NCBI RefSeq assembly: GCF_004022215.1
Contig: NZ_SAUZ01000001.1
Span: 124,001-188,000 of the forward strand
Source: Paenirhodobacter populi
GTDB taxonomy: Bacteria; Pseudomonadota; Alphaproteobacteria; Rhodobacterales; Rhodobacteraceae
Reading direction: 5' to 3'
DNA: 64,000 bases
A program made the position numbers and the translations under genes. Numbering within the stretch: the first letter of the stretch is position 1; each line of letters opens with the position of its first letter. This document shows positions 8,305-16,532 of the stretch, one piece after another. A model generated the notes under the pieces. That model searched no databases and was not told the origin of the DNA. It was given only the letters and a program-made list of their open reading frames with translations.

Positions 8305-8520
8305 TCATCGGATCGCCTCATTCACCGCCGAAAGCTTGGCATTGGCGCACAGCCGCCCGGCCTGTTCCGCAGCCGCCGCGCGGGCGAACTGGCTTTCGGT
8401 CGCGGGGGTGTTTCCGCTCCAGCCGGGGCAGGGGCGGAGGTCGAGCAACTGCAGCTCCGCCGGCGCCTCACGGCCACAATTTGCGAGCAGCATCAGACAG
8501 ATAAGCGTCAAGTGGCGCAT
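8305..8520 (-). CDS. Rz1-like outer-membrane spanin lipoprotein
   Basis: A 71-residue protein that starts at the ATG at 8520, preceded by GGAGGGGGG, and has a lipoprotein signal MRHLTLICLMLLANC, with the lipobox cysteine at residue 15. It begins inside the preceding Rz-like gene in another frame (53-base overlap), which is the classic Rz/Rz1 arrangement. Rz1 anchors in the outer membrane and joins Rz to fuse the two membranes in the last step of phage lysis. The rest of the sequence is poorly conserved, as is normal for spanins. Confidence 0.7.
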   Translation of the reverse strand: MRHLTLICLMLLANCGREAPAELQLLDLRPCPGWSGNTPATESQFARAAAAEQAGRLCANAKLSAVNEAIR

Positions 8521-8743
8521 CGCCCCCCTCCACGTGAGACAGATCTTCGTCCAGTGCCGCGGCGGCATCCCGCAGTCTGGCCTGTTCGGCATCCTGCCGC
8601 GCACGGATCGCCGCGGCCTCGGCATAGGCGCCCAGCTGCGATTGCGCGGCGGTCAGTTGCTCAGCCAGACGATTGACGCGCCACGACTGGACGCCCGCCG
8701 CCAGCAGCGCCACGACCGTTCCGATCACCAGCAGCCGGATCAC
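8468..8743 (-). CDS. Rz-like inner-membrane spanin
   Basis: A 91-residue protein with one N-terminal membrane segment (RLLVIGTVVALLAAGV) followed by a charged alpha-helical coiled-coil (RLAEQLTAAQ...AEQARLRDAAAALDEDL). It starts with GTG at 8743, whose codon overlaps the endolysin stop (GTGA), with GAGGAGGCGCT as ribosome site. The Rz1-like lipoprotein starts inside its 3' end. This position directly after an endolysin supports a spanin role over a generic coiled-coil protein. Confidence 0.7.
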   Translation of the reverse strand: MIRLLVIGTVVALLAAGVQSWRVNRLAEQLTAAQSQLGAYAEAAAIRARQDAEQARLRDAAAALDEDLSHVEGGDAPLDAYLSDAARKLWP

Positions 8744-9288
8744 AGCGCCTCCTCGAAGCTGCGCGCATGGCCTGCGATCAGCGCCGCGCGATCCGTCCCG
8801 TTGATGACTCGGCGCGCGTTCACATAGTCGGGCGGGCTGCGGTCCAGATAATCGGCGAGCTTGCGTCCCGTGAACCAACCCTCGCCTGAGCCCCGCACCA
8901 TGATCTGGGCCGCGATATCGCCGCGCAGCGCCAGATCCGGATTCCCGACGAGGTCGAGGCCCAGTTTCCGCCCCGCATTGGCGTAGTTGGCGCGCCCGGT
9001 GATCTGGACATACCCCCGCCCGCGGAAAAGGTAACCGTCTCCGGCCCGGACATTGCCCAGCCGTCGCCCGATCGCCGTCTCCGGTTCATAGCGGCGGAAA
9101 TAGTCCAGGGTGCCGCGCTCTGTGATCGGCTGCATGGTGCGGGCGGTTTCGTGAAAGGCCGTCGCCAGAAGATAGGCGCGATACGTGACGGGCAATTGTG
9201 CCGTCGCGTGAAGGATGCTGTTCAGTCCCGTGACCTGAGCCTGCGTCAGCCTGCCGCCGAACAGCGGACGAATACGGTCGAAATCCAT
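8740..9288 (-). CDS. Phage-type endolysin, glycoside hydrolase family 19-like
   Basis: A 182-residue lysozyme/chitinase-like enzyme that cuts peptidoglycan during lysis. The catalytic region reads ATAFHETARTMQPITERG, with the Glu of HETA as catalytic acid and a second Glu in ITERG, followed by the conserved GRGYVQITGRANYANAG. It starts at 9288, where GAGGG precedes the ATG; longer in-frame starts lack a ribosome site. It heads a minus-strand endolysin-Rz-Rz1 lysis set bracketed by tRNA-Leu and tRNA-Ser, with no capsid or tail genes alongside. It may be a prophage remnant or a lysis module used by a gene transfer agent. Confidence 0.85.
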   Translation of the reverse strand: MDFDRIRPLFGGRLTQAQVTGLNSILHATAQLPVTYRAYLLATAFHETARTMQPITERGTLDYFRRYEPETAIGRRLGNVRAGDGYLFRGRGYVQITGRANYANAGRKLGLDLVGNPDLALRGDIAAQIMVRGSGEGWFTGRKLADYLDRSPPDYVNARRVINGTDRAALIAGHARSFEEAL

Positions 9289-9451
9289 GATACCCTCGCG
9301 GAAAAGATCCGCGATGATGGGCATGGAAGCCTGTGCAAATCCCGATGACAGCGACCGCTGCGGCGGTCGGGGACCCTGACCGGAAGGATTGCGCCGCCGA
9401 CAACATCGCACCACTTGGAATTCCTACGCGCTCCCTGTAGGTTCCCTGACC

Positions 9452-9541
9452 GGAGCAGTGGTCGAGAGGTCTAAGGCAACCGACTTGAAATCGGTCGGGC
9501 CAGAGATGGTCCCGTGGGTTCGAATCCCACCTGCTCCGCCA
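9452..9541 (+). tRNA. tRNA-Ser (anticodon UGA)
   Basis: Acceptor stem GGAGCAG pairs with CTGCTCC, followed by encoded GCCA. The anticodon stem CCGA/TCGG closes loop CTTGAAA, giving TGA. It has the long variable arm of serine tRNAs and the T-arm GGGTTCGAATCCC. It marks the left end of the accessory island. Confidence 0.95.
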
Positions 9542-9563
9542 CTTGCCCTCGCGAAAGCGTTCT

Positions 9564-9590
9564 CCCGATCCGGATTCGGCCGGGTTTTTT
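9564..9590 (+). terminator. Rho-independent terminator after tRNA-Ser
   Basis: Bulged stem CCCG-AT-CCG / CGG-C-CGGG with loop GATT, followed by six T at 9585-9590. It lies 22 bases past the tRNA. Confidence 0.75.
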
Positions 9591-9842
9591 CGTTGTTTTC
9601 GAGGGTTATGCGGGAGGGGCTGAGCACTGACGTCCTCGCCAGGTGGCCCGAAGGCAGTCTCTAAGGGCCGATATTATCCGGACCTGATGACTGCGCGGAT
9701 TTGGTGAATAGCTTGCAAGCCTCTGAAAAACATAGGCAATACGGATATATGGGCTAAACACTCCGACGCCAGTGGCGTTCGCAACAAGGAACTCGGATCG
9801 AACATTCGCGAGGCGCATCATAGCCCGGCCGGGTTGGATCAA
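9591..9842. other. Left edge of the accessory island
   Basis: About 250 bases with no recognisable gene. Base composition falls from the G/C-rich core to a more A/T-rich sequence here (for example around 9715-9760), which continues through the restriction-modification genes. No copy of either flanking tRNA 3' end was found here. Confidence 0.4.
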
Positions 9843-10340
9843 TCAGCTGGAAGAGCCGACATCGTCGCCTTCACTTGTGGATGCAAAGACGTCGACTTCG
9901 CCGAGTTCGAGCGTGTCAGTTTCAGTCAGTAGCCATGCTGAAAGACGCTCGGTGGCTAGGGAGGCCTGTTTGGGCTTTCGCAGGGCACACTCCCAGATCG
10001 TCGCCACGCGCCAACCCGCCGCAAGCAGCACTCCACGAACGGCGCTGTCCCGGGCAACGTTCGCCTCGAACTTTGCCTGCCAGAAGTCCGCGCGAGTCGA
10101 CGGTGTAGAGGCGTAGCGGCATCCATGATGCCGATGCCAGAAGCAGCCGTGAACGAAGATGACGGCGCGGTGCATGGGAAGGGCCAGGTCGGGCCTTCCA
10201 TAGACCTTTTTTGAGTGAAGACGGTAGCGGAAGCCCTTCTTGTGAAGCGCACTGCGAATGGCGATCTCGGGAGCGGTGTCCTTTTGCTTAACGCTCGCCA
10301 TGATCCTCGTCCGCGTCTGCGGATCGAACACGTCGGTCAT
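9843..10340 (-). CDS. vsr: Very short patch repair endonuclease
   Basis: A 165-residue mismatch endonuclease that nicks 5' of the T in T:G mismatches arising from deamination of 5-methylcytosine. Family marks are clear: MASVKQKDTAPEIAIRSAL at the N-terminus, GRPDLALP with the catalytic Asp, VIFVHGCFWHRHHGC with zinc-linked His/Cys, and WRVATIWECAL near the end. It is divergent from the restriction genes and on the same strand as the two cytosine-5 methyltransferases further on, whose product lesions it would repair. Confidence 0.95.
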   Translation of the reverse strand: MTDVFDPQTRTRIMASVKQKDTAPEIAIRSALHKKGFRYRLHSKKVYGRPDLALPMHRAVIFVHGCFWHRHHGCRYASTPSTRADFWQAKFEANVARDSAVRGVLLAAGWRVATIWECALRKPKQASLATERLSAWLLTETDTLELGEVDVFASTSEGDDVGSSS

Positions 10341-10475
10341 TGCTTAGAGTTCCGTGCGGTCTTACCTTGTGTTGCGAACCTAGAGCAAACCTGACCGAAG
10401 AACAACGCGATGTGTAGCCGTGTTTTCGGAAGACGCGGTGCTCTAGACGGATATAGATAAGGGGAATCAAGACTA

Positions 10476-10583
10476 ATGGAACTCAAACCCGTTTTAAACT
10501 CCGGCCTCCCCAATGGAGAATCTCATATTTCGGAAGAATGTTCGTTTATCTCGCGGCTGGCGCAAGAGGCTACGCAGAGATGA
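10476..10583 (+). CDS. Possible 35-residue leader ORF ahead of the McrB-like gene
   Basis: An open frame ATG (10476) to TGA (10581-10583) whose stop overlaps the McrB-like ATG as ATGA. It has only a distant AAGGGG as ribosome site and no recognisable family. Translational coupling to the restriction subunit is the only argument for it. Confidence 0.25.
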   Translation: MELKPVLNSGLPNGESHISEECSFISRLAQEATQR

Positions 10584-12352
10584 GCTGGCCGATTTCAAAC
10601 CACGAGAGCCCAGACGTTGACCTCTCAATACCCGGCGTGACCGCACCTCACTATCTGTGGGCAATACTGTCCGCAGATGGAACCAACTTTCGGGAGCGCA
10701 ACTACGAGAGTACCCGTGCTGCGCTTAGGGCGGCAATAGATCGTTTTTCCACTAGGACTACTGGGGGTCAAAATCCAAACGCCGAGATCTCAGAGCAAAG
10801 GCTCCGGACATGGAAGACGGCGTTCGAAGAAATGGGGCTGTTGACGGTTGACGAAGATGGCACTGTCCAAGCCACCCGCTTTGGTCGCGCAGTTATCGAC
10901 AGCCTAGACGACGTAGCCGCGTCCTTAGAGGGAGCAAATCATAAGATTGCTCGACTGGGTGCGATGGTTGCAAACCGCGTCCTCCTAGCAAAGCCCGACC
11001 GAAGCGGCAATCCGGCTTCCGGCGTGCCGGCTGGATCAGACCTGCGTCCACTTCGGGCCATTTGGAAGGCCTTTCGGCAACTCGACAACAGGCTTCACTG
11101 GCAGGACATCAACCGCGTTCTCGGTCACATACACAACGAACACGAGCTCGAAAACGCCATCTCGCAGATTTCAGAATTTCGAAAGAGATTTCCGATGGGC
11201 TACTCTAACGAGTTGGAGCTCAAGGAGCTTGGCCAGAACGCTCTCACCAACGATCCACGGCACATAACACCTTGGTTCAACCGAGCCGGCTTGGGCGGAG
11301 TGTTGATCCCCTCGGAAGCGGCTTCCGATGGCTTTCGTACGCTGACCAACGAGAATGCCGCAATCTTGGATAGTCTACTCGATGAAGCCGTTCCTGAAGT
11401 CCCGCGCGACGCTTGGTCTAATCGATCGAGCTACATTTCCTACTTGATGTCGCCAGTTGAGGCCGCGGAACGCCCGCCCTTGGCGACGGCTGACATTAAT
11501 TTAGTGAAAGAGGTGTTGACGGCAGTAAGGGTGCACGGAGTTCGGAAAATCATAGCGCTCTCAGGTATACCAGGGACGGGAAAAACTCGTCTGGCGAGAA
11601 TTGTTGCCGATCAAATCACTGATGGAGATCCGTCGAGAAGCATGGAGATCCAATTCCACGATAGTACTTCATACGAGGATTTCGTTGAAGGGTTTGTTCC
11701 GAAAGCTGATGGACAGGGCTTTCAGCTTCGCTCAAAGACCCTTCGAAAAATTAATGAAAAGGCGTTGGAAGACCCCGGAAGAGAGTATGTTTTGGTGATT
11801 GAGGAATTTACTAGGGCGAACGCCCACTCCGTACTTGGCGAGTTGCTTACTTACATTGAACACCGAGGCCGGAAATTTACTCTTTCCATTTCTCAGTCTG
11901 AAACGCAAATCGCACCAAATTTGATCGTTCTCACCACAATGAACCCGCGAGATCGCTCGGCGCTCTCGCTGGACGACGCGGTAAATAGACGAGTTCACAG
12001 AATTCCCGTTCCCTCGTCTGTTGCTTCTTTAAAGGAGATGCTTCGTAGAAATTTGCCGCCCGAAGTCTTGGAACGGCTGGTCGAGTGGTTTGATCGGCAC
12101 CTTGAGGACTTGCCGTTTGGGCACGGTGTTTTTGCGCACGCGAAGGATACCGGCGCTCTAGCTGACATCTTCAACGGTACTGTACGGCCTTTATTGTCAG
12201 ATCCACTGGGGAGAGTTCACGAAGCATACGAGGCGGCCTACGACTCTTTTCCGTATCGACATGCCCAGTCTTCGGAAGAAGCTATTGGTGTAGATCAAGA
12301 CTCCAAATTGTCTGAGACTGAGGGCCTTCTGAGCATTGACCGATCGGCTTGA
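10580..12352 (+). CDS. McrB-like AAA+ GTPase, restriction subunit 1 of an LlaJI-like system
   Basis: A 590-residue McrB-type motor. Residues about 1-310 are a poorly conserved DNA-interacting N-terminal region. Walker A is SGIPGTGKTRL near residue 329; EDFVEGFVP follows as in McrB proteins; Walker B is a variant, VLVIEEFTRAN, with Glu where Asp is usual; the guanine-specific McrB motif is TTMNPRDRS. In LlaJI the GTPase R1 acts with a McrC-like nuclease R2 and two cytosine-5 methyltransferases. The same four genes are here. The ATG at 10580 is preferred over 10538. The next gene's upstream start option overlaps its stop. A/T-rich codons (ATA, TTA, AGA) set it apart from the core genes. Confidence 0.85.
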   Translation: MSWPISNHESPDVDLSIPGVTAPHYLWAILSADGTNFRERNYESTRAALRAAIDRFSTRTTGGQNPNAEISEQRLRTWKTAFEEMGLLTVDEDGTVQATRFGRAVIDSLDDVAASLEGANHKIARLGAMVANRVLLAKPDRSGNPASGVPAGSDLRPLRAIWKAFRQLDNRLHWQDINRVLGHIHNEHELENAISQISEFRKRFPMGYSNELELKELGQNALTNDPRHITPWFNRAGLGGVLIPSEAASDGFRTLTNENAAILDSLLDEAVPEVPRDAWSNRSSYISYLMSPVEAAERPPLATADINLVKEVLTAVRVHGVRKIIALSGIPGTGKTRLARIVADQITDGDPSRSMEIQFHDSTSYEDFVEGFVPKADGQGFQLRSKTLRKINEKALEDPGREYVLVIEEFTRANAHSVLGELLTYIEHRGRKFTLSISQSETQIAPNLIVLTTMNPRDRSALSLDDAVNRRVHRIPVPSSVASLKEMLRRNLPPEVLERLVEWFDRHLEDLPFGHGVFAHAKDTGALADIFNGTVRPLLSDPLGRVHEAYEAAYDSFPYRHAQSSEEAIGVDQDSKLSETEGLLSIDRSA

Positions 12353-12360
12353 GTTCGGAA

Positions 12361-13698
12361 ATGAAGTTGATTTTACAGGAACGTGGATCGTCTGTGGTGG
12401 TCTCTCTTGACGAGTGGCGTTCGCATTCTCTTGACCAGCCAATGAAGGCTTTGGCTTCGAAGAACGTGCTTCGGATTGCACGGAGCAATTCCGGTTTCGT
12501 TGTTACGCCTGGAAACTACGTCGGTGAACTTGTACTGCCGTCGGCCAGCGTAAGTATCGAGCCAAAATCTCCAAGCGTTCTAGCGGCAATGGATCGCTTG
12601 GCCTTGCTGTCAAAAGAAAAGCACTTGGAGAACCTGAAGTCAGAGGGTGTTCCGGATGGCTCCACAGAGGGCGATCCCGCTGGTGAGTTCCGTGATGCGC
12701 TTCTTGATTGCGTCTACGAGGGTATTCCTTGGCAGTACGTTCGAGAAACTCACACAACGTCATTCCCGAGAGGCAGAATAGAATTTGGCAAGACCGTACG
12801 CCAAATTGCAGCTCGAGGTATCCGTCATCGCGTAATTGCGACACGCCCAGTTCATCGCCAGGACCAACAGTTCAACCGTGTTGTTCAGTCTGTCATCCCG
12901 ATCCTTCCAACCCTAGTCGGCGTGACGGCGAGGACACTCAGGGAAGTACACACACTCTCCCAATCGCTCGATGTTGCAGAGCCATTCGGCACGAGCGAAG
13001 AGGCCATCGTAGCCGCTCACGACGCAATCCAGAATCTTGCTATAGGGTCCAACACAGCTGCTGTCAGGCTTCTTAAGTGCTGCATCCAAATTCTGACTAC
13101 GGGACACCTCTTCGCTGGATGGGTGGCGCACGTACCAAATGGGATAGCCAGGTTCCGCAACATCGAGGCGCTTTGGGAGCGCTGTGTGCAAGTACTCGTC
13201 GATGTGTGGCTCCAAGACTCGGCCGTCCAAGCCGATGCTCGTTTGCATGGACTGCGGGGAAGTGAAGCCCGCCTCTTCCCTGACGGGGGCCCTCTATTGG
13301 ACCCCGATGTCATTATTGAGGCCGAGGGCAGGACCATTGGCGCTATAGATGCGAAGTATAAGTTGTTGGATCCGATGAGTTCCGGCGCATCCGCAGACCT
13401 CTATCAGTTGACGTGCTACGTAAGAAGTCTGAATGCGGGTTTAGGAATTCTAGTTCATCTCACGGAAAGAAACGAATACGCCAAAGTCGTCGGCACGACG
13501 TTAGAAGGCGCGCCGATCGTCATAGTCACGATTTCCGACAAACTTCTCTTGCAAGAGAGAGCTTGTGCATTGAGCAGTCTCCTTGCTCGTTGGCCTCTCG
13601 TCCGAGAGCGCTTGGACCAGAGCTTCGCCCACTGCTTGGCCGAGACGAGGAGGAACCGCGTTGCCGATTTGTTTGGCAACGTCCTTCTTCGGACCTAG
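12361..13698 (+). CDS. McrC-like nuclease subunit 2 of an LlaJI-like system
   Basis: A 445-residue McrC/LlaJI-type subunit expected to bind the McrB-like motor and cleave DNA. The PD-(D/E)xK nuclease core is visible near the C-terminus: LLDPDVIIEAEGRTIGAIDAKYK, with catalytic Asp, Asp and Lys. The ATG at 12361 is chosen; an in-frame TTG at 12349 overlaps the previous stop (TTGA) and is possible. The last 198 bases overlap the 3' end of the minus-strand methyltransferase M1, tail to tail. It could also be called a generic McrC; the LlaJI label rests on the two partner methyltransferases. Confidence 0.85.
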   Translation: MKLILQERGSSVVVSLDEWRSHSLDQPMKALASKNVLRIARSNSGFVVTPGNYVGELVLPSASVSIEPKSPSVLAAMDRLALLSKEKHLENLKSEGVPDGSTEGDPAGEFRDALLDCVYEGIPWQYVRETHTTSFPRGRIEFGKTVRQIAARGIRHRVIATRPVHRQDQQFNRVVQSVIPILPTLVGVTARTLREVHTLSQSLDVAEPFGTSEEAIVAAHDAIQNLAIGSNTAAVRLLKCCIQILTTGHLFAGWVAHVPNGIARFRNIEALWERCVQVLVDVWLQDSAVQADARLHGLRGSEARLFPDGGPLLDPDVIIEAEGRTIGAIDAKYKLLDPMSSGASADLYQLTCYVRSLNAGLGILVHLTERNEYAKVVGTTLEGAPIVIVTISDKLLLQERACALSSLLARWPLVRERLDQSFAHCLAETRRNRVADLFGNVLLRT

Positions 13699-14631
13699 AA
13701 ACCTGAAGCTGTCCGGAAACGACTGCAGGCGCGCACCCTCTCGGCTTGTGATATTACGGTTCTCTTCAGGATGAGCAAAACGGCCGCGCGTGAAGTTGTC
13801 AAACATGGCAGTGATTGTACCCGCTGGACGGTCCCACCAGAGCCGACCAAAGACATCGAGATGGCGGTGACCATTTGAGGCCTTATGGCAGGGCAGCTGC
13901 AACTTCGAAGGCACGTCCAACCGTCCACCCCCTTCGGGAACGTAGCTTATCCTTTCAAGGTTTCGGGCTGAGATAGCCACACGGCGATGATTGTGGTGGT
14001 CGGGGTGTTCATTGAAGTCTTCTTGTGGAGACGGGAGATCGGCAATAGCCTCCCTTACAGTGACATATTGCTCCGGCAACCTCGTGGGCTCGGGAAAGGA
14101 GAACTGTGCATTCAAGTCCTTCCGAATGGCTACGACGAAGGCCCGCCGACGGAACTGGGGGACACCGTAAGAAACCGCGTCTAGAATGGCCTTGTGCAAA
14201 ACGTATTCTTGCTCCCAAGCCTCGGTGATAAAATCGATAAAGGCACGTCCCCGTGCGCCGAGAATAGTCGGAACGTTCTCCATCAAAATCGCTTTAGGCG
14301 ATAGGGCCAAGGCATACTGCCCAAACCTTTTCACAAGTTCGTTCCTGGCGTCGAGAGGTTGTCCGCGACGTTGGACCGAAAAGCCCTGACATGGCGGCCC
14401 CCCAGCTACTATGTCAACCCGCTCCGTCGAATCGCGAACCATCGAAATGAACTCGCTAACGGAGGTCTGTGACAGGTCGAGTTGACGGACGTGATCGCCA
14501 AGGTTTGCTCGGTATGTCGCACACGAATGCGAGTCAAAATCGGCCGCGAAAACAGGCCTTATGCCTGCCTCCCGCAACCCAAGTGAGAGTCCGCCAGCTC
14601 CACAGAAGAGGTCAACTGCTTGGAGCGCCAT
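13501..14631 (-). CDS. DNA (cytosine-5) methyltransferase M1 of an LlaJI-like system
   Basis: A 376-residue C5 methyltransferase that would protect one strand of the target site with AdoMet as methyl donor. Motif I LFCGAGGLSLG binds AdoMet; motif IV GGPPCQGFS holds the catalytic Cys; MENV (VI), QFRRRAFVV (VIII) and QIGNAVPP (X) are in order. The ATG at 14631 shares one base with the stop of the second methyltransferase, so the pair is co-translated. Motif X and the tail are encoded antisense to the end of the McrC-like gene. LlaJI has two such enzymes because its site is asymmetric. Confidence 0.93.
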   Translation of the reverse strand: MALQAVDLFCGAGGLSLGLREAGIRPVFAADFDSHSCATYRANLGDHVRQLDLSQTSVSEFISMVRDSTERVDIVAGGPPCQGFSVQRRGQPLDARNELVKRFGQYALALSPKAILMENVPTILGARGRAFIDFITEAWEQEYVLHKAILDAVSYGVPQFRRRAFVVAIRKDLNAQFSFPEPTRLPEQYVTVREAIADLPSPQEDFNEHPDHHNHRRVAISARNLERISYVPEGGGRLDVPSKLQLPCHKASNGHRHLDVFGRLWWDRPAGTITAMFDNFTRGRFAHPEENRNITSREGARLQSFPDSFRFLGPKKDVAKQIGNAVPPRLGQAVGEALVQALSDERPTSKETAQCTSSLLQEKFVGNRDYDDRRAF

Positions 14632-15893
14632 CAAGCCACCTCTGCTTCTTGTTCAGCGAGCCTGAGGCGCCTCTTCATTCCTGCCAGAGCTGAAGAAATG
14701 GATTTCTCGATAGGTGCGCGCACGTCTTCTTCAAGTGAAGTCCTTTCGGCCTCGCCGACCCAAGCTTGATCGATATGTTCTGCCAACGCGCGAGCGAAGG
14801 TTGGTGCGACAGCATTGCCAATCTGCTTGAACTTGTCGTCAAACGGTCCTTCGAAATGATAGTTGGCTGGGAAGCCTTGCAACAGGCCCGCTTCTCGAAC
14901 GGATAGGCCCCTGTCTTGCGTAGGGTGTACAAACCTGCCGCAAGACGGCGTTCGACAACGAGCGGTAATTGCTACAGCCGGACGATCCCACCACAACCTA
15001 CCATAAACATCTCGGAAGCCATCAACCTTCGTGTGACATTGGGGACCAACGCCATCAGGAAGCGATTTCCTGCTGCCTCCGTCGTGCGGAATGAGCTTGA
15101 GAAGCTCAACCGTTTCGCGGCGGTGCTTTGACGTCTTGTGCATCGGATCATGTTTGCACTCTTCGCCCGCAGAAAGAGGTGGTAACTCGCCAATAGCGTC
15201 TCGAACCGAAACAAACTTGCTTGGAGCATGTGTGGGTCGCGGCATTTCAGTGCGATGAGAGAGCCGTGAAGATAACACCAAGGCCCTATACCGCTCTTGC
15301 GGAACACCAAAGCTGGCGAGGTTGTGTAATCGTGCGCGTGTAATATACCCATGTTCCTCCAATTGTGACGAGAACGCTTCATAATGCTTCCAATATTTTT
15401 TTTGAAGCATTTCGGGTACATTTTCCATTACAACCAATGCCGGCTCCAGCGCCAGAACGATGGCGCCAAAAGCGGCAAGAAGCTCATTTCTCTCGTCTTC
15501 GCGGGGATCTTTCTTTCTGTGAGAGCTGAACCCTTGGCAGGGCGCACATCCAATTAGGATCAGCGGCTTACTTGAGTCATAGCCCCACTGAGAGAGGGCC
15601 TCCTCGAGCGATTCGCGATCAGTCAGTCGCCGAATGTCGTTCATTATGGCGGGCTTCTTCAGCATCCGCTCGTATGTCGCGTTGGCGTGCCGGTCGATGT
15701 CGAGGCCGCCGAGAACACGATACTTTACATTGCGAGTGGTAGCAGTGTGGAAGCCGAAAGACATACCGCCACAACCGCTGAAGAAGTCAATCACCTGGAC
15801 CTCTTCAATGCCTCGACCCACATGAGATTTCATTTTTTTATTTAGTTGCATCGATGGTCTCAATCTTTCGTTCTTGTTATTATTTTCATTCAT
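14631..15893 (-). CDS. DNA (cytosine-5) methyltransferase M2 of an LlaJI-like system
   Basis: A 420-residue C5 methyltransferase. Motif I is FFSGCGGMSFG, motif IV GCAPCQGFS with the catalytic Cys, motif VI MENV, motif VIII QERYRALVL and motif X QIGNAVAP. The variable target-recognition part between VIII and X (VSVRDAIGELPPL...) resembles M1, as expected for a pair reading two strands of one asymmetric site. A Lys/Arg- and Glu-rich C-terminal extension of about 45 residues follows motif X. The ATG at 15893 overlaps the end of the upstream 52-residue gene, which suggests coupled translation and a regulatory link. Confidence 0.92.
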   Translation of the reverse strand: MNENNNKNERLRPSMQLNKKMKSHVGRGIEEVQVIDFFSGCGGMSFGFHTATTRNVKYRVLGGLDIDRHANATYERMLKKPAIMNDIRRLTDRESLEEALSQWGYDSSKPLILIGCAPCQGFSSHRKKDPREDERNELLAAFGAIVLALEPALVVMENVPEMLQKKYWKHYEAFSSQLEEHGYITRARLHNLASFGVPQERYRALVLSSRLSHRTEMPRPTHAPSKFVSVRDAIGELPPLSAGEECKHDPMHKTSKHRRETVELLKLIPHDGGSRKSLPDGVGPQCHTKVDGFRDVYGRLWWDRPAVAITARCRTPSCGRFVHPTQDRGLSVREAGLLQGFPANYHFEGPFDDKFKQIGNAVAPTFARALAEHIDQAWVGEAERTSLEEDVRAPIEKSISSALAGMKRRLRLAEQEAEVA

Positions 15894-16044
15894 GTCGCGA
15901 TGCTTCTTTATCGAGGTGCTCACGTACAAAGCCGGCGATAAGGGTTGATTTCTTGTAGCCCTTTTCTTCGCAATACGCGGAAAAGCGGCGATCCTCTTGA
16001 TGCTCTAACAGAACCGTCACTTGTTTCTTGTGTTCCCTAGCCAT
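15886..16044 (-). CDS. Small ribbon-helix-helix-like protein, possible RM control protein
   Basis: A 52-residue frame with a strong ribosome site (GGAGGTGGCG directly before ATG at 16044). The product starts MAREHKKQVTVLLEHQEDRR, a beta-strand, then SAYCEEKGYKKSTLIAGFVREHLD, two helices: the CopG/Arc ribbon-helix-helix pattern of small DNA-binding dimers. Its stop codon lies inside the first codons of M2 (8-base overlap), so it heads the methyltransferase operon. It may repress or time that operon as control proteins do. Family assignment is by eye and the role is inference. Confidence 0.65.
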   Translation of the reverse strand: MAREHKKQVTVLLEHQEDRRFSAYCEEKGYKKSTLIAGFVREHLDKEASRHE

Positions 16045-16138
16045 CGCCACCTCCGTTCTCGTTTTGTGCTCGACCCCGGTGCTTTGGTCAAGAGAAGTAT
16101 GGACTCTTCGACAGGAGTCTGGAAGCGGTGATCGACCA

Positions 16139-16532
16139 TCAGGTTGTTGGGCCAGAACGTCCTTTGTGGCTCTCTAGCACGGCAGGTGCCTGTTGCTGCA
16201 GGCTCCACTCCAACGGGAAAGGCTCCAGCACCTGCGCCAACGTCACCTCCCGGCCCAGCTTGTCGTCCAGGATCGCCTCAACGAGGTCCGGTGCAAGCAG
16301 CGTTAGGCGCAGGATGCGCGTCATATAGGACGTTGCGATCCCCTCCTGCTCTGCCAGTTCGGCGATGGTAGCGAACTCACCCGACTTGAGCATCCGCTTC
16401 CAGCGGAAGGCTCGCCTTGCGGTCTGGCCGAACGCCATCGGGCAGGTGCATTTCCTTTCGGCCGCCGCGCTTAACGACGCGGAACGGGACGTGGAGCGTC
16501 ACGGTCTCGGGTATCGGCGCGCCGTGTGTCAT
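16139..16532 (-). pseudogene. Broken phage/recombinase-associated DNA-binding protein gene
   Basis: Two frames that together match the small gene usually found after large serine recombinases in Rhodobacterales. Frame one starts at 16532 (MTHGAPIPETVTLHVPFRVV, then KRGGRKEMHLPDGV) and goes out of frame near 16440; frame two carries the helix-turn-helix-like rest (FATIAELAEQEGIATSYMTR...ILRLTLLAPDLVEAIL). The missing segment and frame change between them show an internal deletion. Its start overlaps the recombinase stop as ATGA. Confidence 0.7.

Noticed and set aside
12349-12360. TTG start for the McrC-like subunit 2
   Set aside because: Overlap with the previous stop is attractive, but the ATG at 12361 gives a simpler start; the difference is four residues.
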